A stretch of 30,674 nucleotides of DNA from a virus. This document shows positions 13,405 to 20,905 of this stretch, one piece after another. The notes under the pieces were generated by a model. The model saw only the letters and a program-made list of their open reading frames with translations, had not been told where the DNA came from and ran no database searches. Each line of letters starts with the position of its first letter. Position 1 is the stretch's first letter. The position numbers and the translations under genes are program-made. The DNA lies in IMG/VR virus record IMGVR_UViG_3300038701_000521, positions 1-30,674 of that record; one strand, given 5' to 3'.

Positions 13405-14256
13405 ATGAAAAAAATCACAGCATATAAAGCATTTAATAAAGATATGAAATGTCGCGGATTTCAGTATGAAGTCGGCAAAACATATAAACATGACGGTGAG
13501 GTAAGTTTGTGTAATAGCGGGTTTCACGCCTGTACCAAGCCTTTAGATATCTTAAATCATTATGACTTAATTGATAGTAAATTTGCAATTGTCGAAGTTA
13601 TTAAGCCTAAAAAGAAAAAAGGCGGTGACACAAAAATAGCAACCGCAGAGATTACGATTAAAGCAGAATTAACACTACCTGATTTTATAAAAAACAGTGT
13701 TGATTATTTAATTAACGCAACAAAATCTAAAGCATCAAGTGGTGACTACACAAAGCAAGCATCAAGTGGTTACAGAGCACAGCAAGCATCAAGTGGTTAC
13801 GGCGCAAAGCAAGCGTCAAGTGGTGACTACGCACAGCAAGCATCAAGTGGTGACGACGCAAAACAAGCATCAAGTGGTTACGGCGCAAAGCAAGCGTCAA
13901 GTGGTGACGGCGCACAGCAAGCATCAAGTGGTGACTACACAAAGCAAGCATCAAGTGGTGACTACACAAAGCAAGCGTCAAGTGGTGACTACGCACAGCA
14001 AGCATCAAGTGGTGACTACACAAAGCAAGCATCAAGTGGTTACGGCGCACAGCATACTTGCGAAGGTGAAAAATCAGTAATAGCAAGCTCTGGTCGTCAC
14101 TCACAAGTTAAAGGCGTTAAAGGTACATGGATTTCACTAGCAGAATATAAATACGGTGAGTGCGTTGGTTTCGCGACTGGCTGTATTGGAAAGAAGGGGC
14201 TTAAGCCAGATACTTGGTATAAAGCTCAAGATGGCAAGTTAGTGGAAGTAAAATAA
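13405..14256 (+). CDS. DUF7666-type protein with twelve ASSG nonapeptide repeats
   Basis: 283 residues. The N-terminal ~70 (YKAFNKDMKCRGFQYEVGKT, then LCNSGFHACTKPLDILNHY) match the DUF7666 head found in phage proteins. Next comes a tandem of twelve 9-residue units ASSG(D/Y)xxxQ (~110-217). A capping part follows (IASSGRHSQVKG...GTWISLAEYK...DTWYKAQDGKLVEVK). Gly and Ser at fixed spacing suggest a regular beta-solenoid, comparable in idea to the pentapeptide protein at 5843. It has its own promoter and strong ribosome site. Function unknown; surface binding or a DNA-mimic role are both possible. Confidence 0.8.
   Translation: MKKITAYKAFNKDMKCRGFQYEVGKTYKHDGEVSLCNSGFHACTKPLDILNHYDLIDSKFAIVEVIKPKKKKGGDTKIATAEITIKAELTLPDFIKNSVDYLINATKSKASSGDYTKQASSGYRAQQASSGYGAKQASSGDYAQQASSGDDAKQASSGYGAKQASSGDGAQQASSGDYTKQASSGDYTKQASSGDYAQQASSGDYTKQASSGYGAQHTCEGEKSVIASSGRHSQVKGVKGTWISLAEYKYGECVGFATGCIGKKGLKPDTWYKAQDGKLVEVK
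13732..14055 (+). repeat. 27-bp tandem repeat, 12 units
   Basis: Units such as GCATCAAGTGGTGACTACAC are in register with the ASSG codons. The GCATCAAGTGGT core is almost invariant (GCGTCAAGTGGT in a few), while the last 15 nt vary between three or four types arranged in mosaic order. Unequal exchange is the likely cause. Frames in other phases and on the other strand stay open only because of the repeat. Confidence 0.9.
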
Positions 14257-14873
14257 TGACTTTAACAAGAAAAGAAATTATATACGCGATGAGCTTAGAG
14301 AATATACCATTCTCAACACTCTTCCATGAATTACGCAAATACCAGTACGTTTGCAAGTATGATATTAACTATGTAATAGAGAATGGCTGTGACGATGAGG
14401 AACTGGCACTTGACATTGCGTTTATTTTAAGAATGAAAAATAAGTTACCTAAGAATTATAAGCCTAAAACACTTCTGCAAAAACTAGATGAGAAGGCTGA
14501 AGCGTTTGGTATTAAATCAAAAGAAAAAAGTTTAAAGAAGAAAACGTCTGAAGTTGACGCGGCACTAGATAATGGACGTAATAAATCTTACATTGGACGG
14601 TTGATTGCCTCTTTTGGTAATGCTCATAGACTATCTAAAAAGATTGGATGCACAGCTAGAACTGTGTATGGTTGGTCTAAGCCAAAGAAGGGTGTTGTTT
14701 ATGTGTCACCACGCTACATTAATGTTTTAGCAGACTTGGTGCCAAATGATAAGCGTGAGGATGTACTTAATACACTTATCGGTATGTTGCCTGATGAGAA
14801 ACAGGATTTGTATTTTAAAGTTAACCGCGAAGCTATTATTAAGAATAAGAGAGATGAGTACAATGATGAATAA
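14256..14873 (+). CDS. Hypothetical protein with C-terminal helix-turn-helix
   Basis: 205 residues, basic. Residues ~1-80 are helical and unrecognised. A Lys-rich linker (KSKEKSLKKKTSEVD) leads to SFGNAHRLSKKIGCTARTVYGWSKP, which has the spacing of a Cro/YdaS-like helix-turn-helix (~118-142) followed by further helices. It shares one base with the previous stop codon. A DNA-binding regulator acting late in the rightward operon is the simplest reading. Confidence 0.65.
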   Translation: MTLTRKEIIYAMSLENIPFSTLFHELRKYQYVCKYDINYVIENGCDDEELALDIAFILRMKNKLPKNYKPKTLLQKLDEKAEAFGIKSKEKSLKKKTSEVDAALDNGRNKSYIGRLIASFGNAHRLSKKIGCTARTVYGWSKPKKGVVYVSPRYINVLADLVPNDKREDVLNTLIGMLPDEKQDLYFKVNREAIIKNKRDEYNDE

Positions 14874-14931
14874 GATATTGTTTATATCTATCTTTATTGG
14901 ATTAATGAATTACTGTAATATCGTATTTTAA
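14863..14931 (+). CDS. 22-aa hydrophobic peptide
   Basis: MMNKILFISIFIGLMNYCNI plus VF. It overlaps the previous gene's stop and is strongly hydrophobic. No good ribosome site is seen, so translation by coupling is the only support. It may be chance or a decayed gene end. Confidence 0.25.
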   Translation: MMNKILFISIFIGLMNYCNIVF

Positions 14932-14951
14932 AGAAAAAAGAAGGAGAATGA

Positions 14952-15041
14952 ATGATGCGCTTAACATTTAAACAGGCGGCAATGAACACTGATACTCTTG
15001 CGCCAACCGCACCCAATAATCAATCAACGCTTGATCGTTAG
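14952..15041 (+). pseudogene. Possible truncated gene start at the convergent junction
   Basis: The 17-nt string AAGGAGAATGAATGATG (14941-14957) is identical to the ribosome site and start of the metallophosphoesterase gene (11792-11808). Here it leads only to a 29-residue frame (MMRLTFKQAAMNTDTLAPTA...) that runs antisense into the last minus-strand gene. It looks like the leftover of a gene whose body was lost or replaced. Confidence 0.3.
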
Positions 15042-15207
15042 CGCGTTTAGCCTGTATATAGCCCGCTACAATTTGAACACATGCTACATTTTGTAATTGG
15101 TAATGAAATACAGGCCGCGCACCTTCTACATAACTACCTACACCGAGATAGCTAACGAATAGCGGAACCCACCAATATTTTTTTAATATGTTGAAGTCAA
15201 TTTTCAT
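14968..15207 (-). CDS. Small membrane protein at the end of the lysis cassette
   Basis: 79 residues from the ATG at 15207, which shares ATGA with the o-spanin stop; an in-frame TTG lies two codons earlier. It has one hydrophobic segment (~10-30, KKYWWVPLFVSYLGVGSYV) followed by a soluble part with two Cys. Its position after holin, i-spanin and o-spanin suggests a lysis-related or envelope role. It is not recognised otherwise. It is the last gene of the minus-strand virion/lysis block. Confidence 0.6.
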   Translation of the reverse strand: MKIDFNILKKYWWVPLFVSYLGVGSYVEGARPVFHYQLQNVACVQIVAGYIQAKRANDQALIDYWVRLAQEYQCSLPPV

Positions 15208-15392
15208 GTGCAAAGCTCGTCATACACTATATTGTTATTTACGATCTGGCGAATAGTCGCCTCGGTATCATTTTCTAAATCAGCATAGATCGGATTATAC
15301 AACACACAGAAATTACTTCTTGCGGGCGTATTTTTCGCGCACCCTGTCACGCAGACCAATATTATTACGAGCGTTTTTGACAGATTCAACAT
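15204..15392 (-). CDS. o-spanin (Rz1-like outer-membrane lipoprotein)
   Basis: 62 residues. A lipoprotein signal (MLNLSKTLVIILVCVTGC, Cys18 as the lipidated residue) is followed by a short periplasmic part ending YADLENDTEATIRQIVNNNIVYDELCT. That pattern resembles known Rz1-like proteins of aquatic phages (x-D-T-x-x-T-x-x-Q-x-x-x-N-N-x-x-Y-D). GGAG lies 10 nt before the ATG, inside the i-spanin gene, and the first 80 nt overlap that gene in another frame. This is the typical embedded/overlapping Rz/Rz1 arrangement. It joins the outer membrane to the i-spanin in the last step of lysis. Confidence 0.8.
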   Translation of the reverse strand: MLNLSKTLVIILVCVTGCAKNTPARSNFCVLYNPIYADLENDTEATIRQIVNNNIVYDELCT

Positions 15393-15573
15393 CTTCTACA
15401 ATCTCCTGTGTTGCTTCATGGATGGCGTCTTTGCGCCCCTGTTTCTTTCCTTGCCAATAAGCAAGAAATACGGCTATCCATTGCTTAGTCGCGTTAAATA
15501 GCTCGATAAAAATGGAAAGAATAGGCGAGACAAAGCTCATAGCCTTCCCGCCTATTTTTGAAATGGTTTCCAT
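15313..15573 (-). CDS. i-spanin (Rz-like)
   Basis: 86 residues. The hydrophobic part (MSFVSPILSIFIELF...WIAVFLAYWQGKKQG, ~12-43) probably contains the membrane anchor. A charged coiled coil follows (KDAIHEATQEIVEDVESVKNARN), ending GLRDRVREKYARKK. The overlap with the o-spanin gene and its place after the holin support the call. It acts in the inner membrane and periplasm, paired with the o-spanin. Its ATG shares a base with the holin stop (TAATG). Confidence 0.75.
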   Translation of the reverse strand: METISKIGGKAMSFVSPILSIFIELFNATKQWIAVFLAYWQGKKQGRKDAIHEATQEIVEDVESVKNARNNIGLRDRVREKYARKK

Positions 15574-15746
15574 TACTCTGCTGATTTTTCAGACAGAACA
15601 ACAGCAGCAACACCCGCAACAGCGATACCTGCGGCAGAGATTGCACCCCACAACTCTTCTGATACACCAGTGATTGCTAATACAAGCGCACCGATACCCG
15701 CCCAAGTTGAAGGTTCTTTAAGTCTTGAAATTACTGTATCTAACAT
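15573..15746 (-). CDS. Holin
   Basis: 57 residues from the ATG at 15746, which has AAAGGA 7 nt upstream; the frame is open further to 15785, but that start has no ribosome site. The sequence reads LKEPSTWAGIGALVLAITGV then LWGAISAAGIAVAGVAAVVLSEK: two hydrophobic helices with a short turn and charged ends, the layout of small phage holins. It lies between lysozyme and spanins. It opens the inner membrane so that lysozyme reaches the cell wall. Confidence 0.75.
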   Translation of the reverse strand: MLDTVISRLKEPSTWAGIGALVLAITGVSEELWGAISAAGIAVAGVAAVVLSEKSAE

Positions 15747-15756
15747 TTTATTTCCT

Positions 15757-15864
15757 TTAGTAGCAAAATCCACCGTACTTTTCATAGCAGTACATAGTGG
15801 ATGGTTTAATTGTTGAACATGACGTCATTGCCATAATCAACAGGGTTAAAAGTAAGTTACGCAT
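15757..15864 (-). CDS. 35-aa predicted lipoprotein between lysozyme and holin
   Basis: Starts MRNLLLTLLIMAMTSC and ends STIKPSTMYCYEKYGGFCY. A basic N-terminus, a hydrophobic run and a lipobox-like MTSC with Cys16 as the lipid-bearing residue are all present. The mature peptide would have 20 residues with two further Cys and three Tyr. The ATG overlaps the last 8 nt of the lysozyme gene. The stop is 10 nt before the holin ATG, so it fills the only gap of the cassette. No homologue is known to me. It may be a second outer-membrane lysis lipoprotein or a surface-exclusion peptide. Confidence 0.5.
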   Translation of the reverse strand: MRNLLLTLLIMAMTSCSTIKPSTMYCYEKYGGFCY

Positions 15865-16261
15865 CGCGCATCATTTCAGATATACGTTTTGCACGATTTG
15901 GCGTTTGTCGCGCCCACTTTGAATTGAGCATTTCTTTTGATGCTGTTTCAAAATCTTGTTCGTTAATTGCTTTAATTGTTTTTGTAAATTTAGATACGCC
16001 GTTATAACCCATTTGAAAGACCATAGAGACTAGGGCAATCTTTTGATTGTCACTTAGCCGCCAAAAACTTCTAACAAGCCCTGACGCGCAATTCTCGGCC
16101 TTTCTAATATCGTTTTCGAGTAGATATTCCGCTTCATCACGGGTTATGCCTCTATCTTCTATATTACGCCCGTAACCGATTGTTAATTTTCCCTCAGTAC
16201 AACGATAAGGCATTAAACGCAACCCCTCATCTTGCATGATAGTGGCTTTATAATCAGTCAT
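15857..16261 (-). CDS. Lysozyme (GH24, T4-lysozyme type) with Glu-Cys-Thr triad
   Basis: 134 residues from the ATG at 16261, 2 nt after the upstream stop; a TTG at 16282 is also in frame. The active site reads DEGLRLMPYRCTEGKLTIGYG: E12, 8 residues, C21, 5 residues, T27. It corresponds to E11/D20/T26 of T4 lysozyme with the Asp replaced by Cys, a known active variant in phage endolysins. The rest follows the family (AFxG-type helices, W-R residues, SKWARQTPNRA). There is no signal sequence, so it depends on the holin. It cuts the glycan strands of peptidoglycan. Confidence 0.92.
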   Translation of the reverse strand: MTDYKATIMQDEGLRLMPYRCTEGKLTIGYGRNIEDRGITRDEAEYLLENDIRKAENCASGLVRSFWRLSDNQKIALVSMVFQMGYNGVSKFTKTIKAINEQDFETASKEMLNSKWARQTPNRAKRISEMMRDA

Positions 16262-16263
16262 AT

Positions 16264-16548
16264 CTAAAAGCGTCCACCCCAAACTCTAAAGGCTGCATTA
16301 TCTGGATCGGCTAATTCTCTAGCTACCACATCTTTCATACCTTCACTATCTGAGGTTTTTACACCCCACTTCTTAGCCCACATCGCCCATACCTTCATTG
16401 GTATAACGCCAACAAGTTTACTCTCACCAAAATCTGTTGCGCCCGCAGATCGTAATTGTGCTGCTTTCTCTAAATCAGCCGTAAAATCGTGCGTCTCTTG
16501 GACAATAATCTTGTCATCGTCAAAGTGTACTTTTTCATTAATTTTCAT
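16264..16548 (-). CDS. Conserved small phage protein between capsid and lysozyme genes
   Basis: 94 residues. It starts MKINEKVHFDDDKIIVQETH and ends PDNAAFRVWGGRF. The middle holds GESKLVGVIPMKVWAMWAKKWGV. I remember this type of protein near the capsid genes of other short-tailed phages, but not a function. AAGGTGA gives a moderate ribosome site. It is soluble, with several conserved-looking Trp and Asp residues. Confidence 0.7.
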   Translation of the reverse strand: MKINEKVHFDDDKIIVQETHDFTADLEKAAQLRSAGATDFGESKLVGVIPMKVWAMWAKKWGVKTSDSEGMKDVVARELADPDNAAFRVWGGRF

Positions 16549-16568
16549 TTGTCACCTTTTTTAGTAAA

Positions 16569-16596
16569 TGGGGGAGAAAGTTGCCTCACTCCCCCA
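16569..16596. terminator. Hairpin directly after the major capsid gene
   Basis: TGGGGGAG (16569-16576) pairs with CTCCCCCA (16589-16596), an 8-bp stem with a 12-nt loop, 10 nt beyond the capsid stop on the minus strand. Only ATTTACT follows in the transcribed direction, so termination would be weak. Such a stem could lower expression of the lysis genes relative to capsid or protect the capsid mRNA. Confidence 0.5.
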
Positions 16597-16605
16597 CGTT
16601 ATAGA

Positions 16606-17562
16606 TTATGAAGTTGTGTTATCGAAGATACCACCAGATGCTTTTTCATTACAAGCCTCAAGTGTTAGTTCTGTAACAACTTGACGTTTTTCACTGTCAC
16701 CTGTCTTAGCAAGCTGACTGTTTTTAGTTGGACGTAGTGTCGCAACTTTCCACATATCATTTTGGCAGATAAAGACATCACGGCTACGGTTTTCACGGGA
16801 AGGCTTAAACTCTACAGTACCCCAAGGAGTAACGTAAACTGCAAGTGATTTAACAACCTTCTCGTCACCCGCTTGTACGGCTGAACGCTGATTGTTATTA
16901 CCTGTGAAACCTAGTGCCACATCCATTTGGAAGGCAGATAGATATACAGTGTCAGGGTTACCACCATTCTCCCAAATTGATTGCATTACGCCATCGAATT
17001 TAGTTTGAGAGAAGGCTGTTGGTGTACCGTCATCTGTACGCGCATTAGTACCATCGCCTGTAGGCGCTGCACCACTATTACCGCTTTGGAAATCAGTGTT
17101 GGTGATTAACCAAGCGGGCATACCTGCAAGCTCACGCGCTGTAGTAGAGTTACCTGCCACACGTGCGTTATTAGCAAATAGAGCTGCCTCAATGTCAAGT
17201 TTTTGCTCTTTAGCTACCTTCATAACTTGATAAGCCATTTCCTTACCACGACCCGCCTTATTAAGACCGTTATCAGTGTCAGGAGTGACAACTGCGTTCT
17301 TAAAAATTTGAGTGTAGTTACCAAGGCGTGAAGTCGCTGTACGAGCTTCAGCCGCAGTGTCATCACCCTCAATATGAGCGTTAGTGGCACTTGCGCGTAG
17401 TGCGTCTGTTTGCCACTCGTGATAAGTGTTTGTTGCAGATACCTTTTTACATGCACTGTAAAACGGTACTTCTTCTGGTGATATGTCATGAATTATGTCA
17501 GAGAGGTCTTCTCTGATACCATTTGCGTCATAACTATCAAATGTATTTGTTGGTTGTGTCAT
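16606..17562 (-). CDS. Major capsid protein (SU10/DUF5309 type)
   Basis: 318 residues. The N-terminus (NTFDSYDANGIREDLSDIIHDISPEEVPFYSACKK), then TYHEWQTDALRAS, then the strand-rich middle and the C-terminal RDVFICQNDMWKVATLRP match the SU10-like major capsid family (DUF5309) with HK97 fold. The gene lies beside the scaffold and portal genes and has a strong AAAGGA site. A hairpin follows. Hundreds of copies form the icosahedral shell. Confidence 0.9.
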   Translation of the reverse strand: MTQPTNTFDSYDANGIREDLSDIIHDISPEEVPFYSACKKVSATNTYHEWQTDALRASATNAHIEGDDTAAEARTATSRLGNYTQIFKNAVVTPDTDNGLNKAGRGKEMAYQVMKVAKEQKLDIEAALFANNARVAGNSTTARELAGMPAWLITNTDFQSGNSGAAPTGDGTNARTDDGTPTAFSQTKFDGVMQSIWENGGNPDTVYLSAFQMDVALGFTGNNNQRSAVQAGDEKVVKSLAVYVTPWGTVEFKPSRENRSRDVFICQNDMWKVATLRPTKNSQLAKTGDSEKRQVVTELTLEACNEKASGGIFDNTTS

Positions 17563-17582
17563 AATTTTATTCCTTTACTGAG

Positions 17583-18584
17583 CTAACCATTCATTATTAA
17601 ACTTGCGAAATCCTCTAGTTTTCCAGATTGTTTCGCTTTTTGGATTTTTTTCTGCCGTTCAACCTTTTTCGGTGTTCGTCTCTTGGCAGATGGTTTTACA
17701 TTTTTAGGCGCAGTAGGCTTCTTTTTAGCCTTTGCGGTACTATTCTGTAAATCACGCCATCTATATGCGTCACTAAGCACTGCAATCGCTCTAGCATCCA
17801 TAATACTGCTCATTTCATCTTGGGTAAAACCGTAATCATTAATTCCAGTTCGTACCAAACTTTCCTTGAACTTAGTTGCAACTTCAGGATCTTTAAATTC
17901 AGGTACAAATTCTTGAACAAGTTGAGCTTGCTCTTGAATGTATTGCTGTTGACCACGTTGTTGCATCTCTGCATTTTGTTGCTGTACACGTTGTATTTCC
18001 TGTTGTTGTGCTTGGTATTCAGCCAATTCCTTATCATACGCAGCTTTATCTTGCATATAACCAATAGGATCAGTTTCAACTAAACTCTCATCAGGTGCTT
18101 TTGGTGGTGACTTCAAGCCTTGCTCCTGCAATGCCTGAACACTCGCTAAAAACCGTTGTTGTTCAGCTTGAAGGGACTGAAAGACTGCCTCAGACTGCTT
18201 ACGCATCTCTGCCGCTTCTTGCATACCCTTTTGGATTTTACCTTGCCCAGAAAAGGAGCGTTTTAGGTCATCAAGGGTAACCTCAACCTCTTCACCGTCT
18301 ACTTTGACTGTGATTGGTTGTGATGCCTCGTTGCCATCGTCTTCTTCAATATAAGGTTCGTCCGTTTCGTCAGTCGCCTCAACTTCAGGTTGTTCACCCT
18401 CATCATCCTCAACTTCCTCACCAGTAGTTTCTTCAGCCTCTGGTTCTGCTGCCTCAACCTCATCATCTGTTACTTCTTCAGTTTCAACGTCAACGTCTTG
18501 AGTAGTATCTTCTGCCTCTGTCTCAGCTTCTGGTTGTGTCATAAGGCGGTCTGCCGCCTGTTCTATTGTAAGCGTATCGCTCAT
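17583..18584 (-). CDS. Scaffolding protein
   Basis: 333 residues. The first ~95 are extremely acidic (Glu/Asp/Thr repeats such as EVTDDEVEAAEPEAEETT). Then comes a short folded stretch (ITVKVDGEEVEVTLDDLKRSF), a long Gln-rich coiled coil (~115-225), and a very basic C-terminus (KKKPTAPKNVKPSAKRRTPKK) with a final helix. Acidic head, coiled-coil rod and basic tail are typical of capsid scaffolds, and its place between portal and capsid genes agrees. It would guide shell assembly and then leave the head. Confidence 0.85.
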   Translation of the reverse strand: MSDTLTIEQAADRLMTQPEAETEAEDTTQDVDVETEEVTDDEVEAAEPEAEETTGEEVEDDEGEQPEVEATDETDEPYIEEDDGNEASQPITVKVDGEEVEVTLDDLKRSFSGQGKIQKGMQEAAEMRKQSEAVFQSLQAEQQRFLASVQALQEQGLKSPPKAPDESLVETDPIGYMQDKAAYDKELAEYQAQQQEIQRVQQQNAEMQQRGQQQYIQEQAQLVQEFVPEFKDPEVATKFKESLVRTGINDYGFTQDEMSSIMDARAIAVLSDAYRWRDLQNSTAKAKKKPTAPKNVKPSAKRRTPKKVERQKKIQKAKQSGKLEDFASLIMNG

Positions 18585-18814
18585 TTTTTATTCCTCTCTT
18601 CAACCTTTCCATCTACAACGTAGGTCTGGAGTTGGGTTTGAACTTTTTTGAGTGCCAAAATGGATTGCCTTGCATCCAAGACGTCATCCATTGACGAATT
18701 ACCATTAATAATTGTATTAATGTAATGTCTTTCTACCATAGAAAATGCTTCTTGTAAAACATCATCTTGCAATAGACGCTCCGCGTGTTGCGCTCTAGCC
18801 ATTTTATTGACCAT
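18581..18814 (-). CDS. Small helical head-region protein
   Basis: 77 residues, nearly all helical (AQHAERLLQDDVLQEAFSMVERHYINTIING). A second ATG at 18802, just after the portal stop, is an equally good start. It lies between portal and scaffold genes and its stop overlaps the scaffold ATG. A small assembly or connector role is likely by position, but I cannot name it. Confidence 0.65.
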   Translation of the reverse strand: MVNKMARAQHAERLLQDDVLQEAFSMVERHYINTIINGNSSMDDVLDARQSILALKKVQTQLQTYVVDGKVEERNKK

Positions 18815-20903
18815 TTGGAATTACCCCATTAGGTTGTATAGGTCTTGGTGCGGCTTGTTCTGCCTTCACCCTTGCAACATCTACAGTTGTACCGTACTGA
18901 CCTACAATCTTAGCTGTATCAACTAATAAGTCTTGTGCCATTTGATCGCGTTTTAGGTCATCTTCCATCGCCATCTTCTGTGTTTTTTGTTGGTTATCAA
19001 GAGCCATCTTCTGCGCGTCTGTCTGTGCCTTAGTTTGAGCCTTCATTTGCTCAACTTGTAAAAACGCTTGATTTGGATCAGATTGCTGTTGTTGACCTTG
19101 TGCCGCTTGCTGTGCCTGTTGTAGCATTTGCTGCTCTATCTCAGGTGTCATAGGCTGTATATGTCGCTCAACATCGTAAATGCCACCTAGCTTCATAATA
19201 TCAGCTAGTGTGTTACGGATATTTGTTAATGTAACAATACCGTTTTGTGGGCCATAAGCTTGAAAAACTTGCTGTTGGAAAGCTGATGTTTGCATTAATG
19301 TCTGCATACGCTCTGCGTGATGGTTGTGACCTAGCCCAACTTTCGCCACAATGTCAATCTCAGTACCCCAAGAGGAAGGATCGACTGGCACAAACTGACC
19401 ATCTACACTGATAACCTGATCTTCTTTAGGGTGCTGTCTTGCAAGCTTAGCTATGATGTCAAACATTTGCTTCATACCACCTTCTGCTAATGTTCTAGCA
19501 ATAAGTTCTGAAACCGCACTAGCCGCCTGTACAGCCGCGTTAACGCCTGCTGCCGTGTTCGCTGTTAGCGTGTCTGTGTCCATGCCCATAGAAGCACCAG
19601 AAACGCCTGTCTTGACTTTTATAGCCTCATCGTAATATGACATGGCAGGTAGTGCTGATGAACCCGCGCTACCAATCATTAACTCTCTTAATGCGTTAAC
19701 GTCCTGCGCTCGGATAATACCACCAATTTCATTATTAAGTACATCATCTAAGTTGACTGCATTTTCATTGACAACTAATCTAGGGTTATTCATCATTGAA
19801 ATATTATCAAGCAATCCACGTATTAAAGATGTCGATGCGTCCTGATCGTCAATAATAATATCTACTAAAGATTTGCCAAAGAAGGTATGTGGCTCTGGAT
19901 CAACTTCAAAAATAGCAAATGGGTTATAGTCGCATAACTCGTAATCCAATACCTCATAATCTGAGCCACCACATAAAAACTTATACAATTTTGGAATACC
20001 AACACCGTCAATATCCATCTTCATATATGCCTCAGTAATCAATACGCGCCTCATAGACGGATCGATTGAGTTATCCTCACCATTGGTATTACTATGCCCC
20101 TTGCGGGCTATATCTTCCTCTTCTGAGGTTGTTGTTTCGCCTGTGCCAGATAAGCTATATACCTTATCAAAATCAAACCCCATCTCAACAAGATCACCTA
20201 CACGACCTTCGGTTGAGTGACCACAAACAAAACAATCTTTAATTGAAGTCGCATCTTGATCTACAAAGAAATCCTCTGGTGCAATGGCATCAATCTTAAT
20301 ATTGCCATCAGTGCTTGTTAGGATAACCTCAACATCATAAAGCGCGGGTTGTATCACCTGACCTGTCATCTCATCAATAACAGCTTCGGTAGTTACTTCC
20401 ATACTTTTTATTTCAGCTTCTTCACTTTGTTGGATAAAGGTTATTTGCTCTTCTGTGACATTGGAATAGTTATCAAATTCTACCGTCTCAGTTTCATCAT
20501 AATATACCTTTGCCACACCAACTTTTTTTACTAGCGCATCATGAAATACACTTGACAATACAGAGAAGCCATCATTTTGCTGAAAGACAAAGTCTGCAAA
20601 CTTAGTGGCTTGCTCGGCATCCCTTACAGTTTCAGCGCGTCTTGGTGCAAATTCTACAGGAGTACCAGATTGTAAAAAAACCCTCATCAGTGAAGGCTTA
20701 ACCGATCTTATCGTATCACGACATTTAGTCGCAACAACTTGTGATCTGTTTTCCTCAAAATCTACCCTAGACTTACCGTCATAGTATTTCTGTGCAACAA
20801 TGCGATCAGGCGCAATCTCGCTGTCGATAAACTCAACTGCGTCTGTAATCGCTGTCTTTACAGCGTTACTTACTTGATCTTCTGTTAACTCTTTCGCTTC
20901 CAT
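18804..20903 (-). CDS. Portal protein (P22-like group)
   Basis: 699 residues, close to the 725 of P22 portal. The N-terminal helices (AQKYYDGKSRVDFEENRSQVVATKCRDTIRSVKPSLMRVF), the wing region with DVEVILTSTDGNIKIDAIAPEDFFVD, then RVLITEAYMKMDIDGVG, and DPEPHTFFGKSLVDIIIDDQDASTSLIRGLLDNISMMNNPR are the usual succession for these large podovirus portals. The last ~110 residues are Gln/Ala/Lys-rich and probably form the coiled-coil barrel. Twelve copies make the DNA channel at one vertex, the dock for TerL and tail. Confidence 0.9.
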   Translation of the reverse strand: MEAKELTEDQVSNAVKTAITDAVEFIDSEIAPDRIVAQKYYDGKSRVDFEENRSQVVATKCRDTIRSVKPSLMRVFLQSGTPVEFAPRRAETVRDAEQATKFADFVFQQNDGFSVLSSVFHDALVKKVGVAKVYYDETETVEFDNYSNVTEEQITFIQQSEEAEIKSMEVTTEAVIDEMTGQVIQPALYDVEVILTSTDGNIKIDAIAPEDFFVDQDATSIKDCFVCGHSTEGRVGDLVEMGFDFDKVYSLSGTGETTTSEEEDIARKGHSNTNGEDNSIDPSMRRVLITEAYMKMDIDGVGIPKLYKFLCGGSDYEVLDYELCDYNPFAIFEVDPEPHTFFGKSLVDIIIDDQDASTSLIRGLLDNISMMNNPRLVVNENAVNLDDVLNNEIGGIIRAQDVNALRELMIGSAGSSALPAMSYYDEAIKVKTGVSGASMGMDTDTLTANTAAGVNAAVQAASAVSELIARTLAEGGMKQMFDIIAKLARQHPKEDQVISVDGQFVPVDPSSWGTEIDIVAKVGLGHNHHAERMQTLMQTSAFQQQVFQAYGPQNGIVTLTNIRNTLADIMKLGGIYDVERHIQPMTPEIEQQMLQQAQQAAQGQQQQSDPNQAFLQVEQMKAQTKAQTDAQKMALDNQQKTQKMAMEDDLKRDQMAQDLLVDTAKIVGQYGTTVDVARVKAEQAAPRPIQPNGVIPNGQ

Positions 20904-20905
20904 TT

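Noticed and set aside
13732-14055. CRISPR-like array
   Set aside because: The repeats are contiguous, coding and without unique spacers.
13727-14104. Long antisense and shifted frames over the ASSG repeat (also 13739-14080 plus)
   Set aside because: They stay open only because a 27-bp unit lacking stops in these phases is repeated; no ribosome sites.
15819-15828. 10-bp palindrome ATGACGTCAT as an operator
   Set aside because: Single copy inside the 35-aa frame; ten symmetric bases occur by chance in 30 kb.
18390-18623. Plus-strand frame with many Leu/Phe codons
   Set aside because: Antisense shadow of the Glu/Asp-rich scaffold N-terminus; no ribosome site or context.
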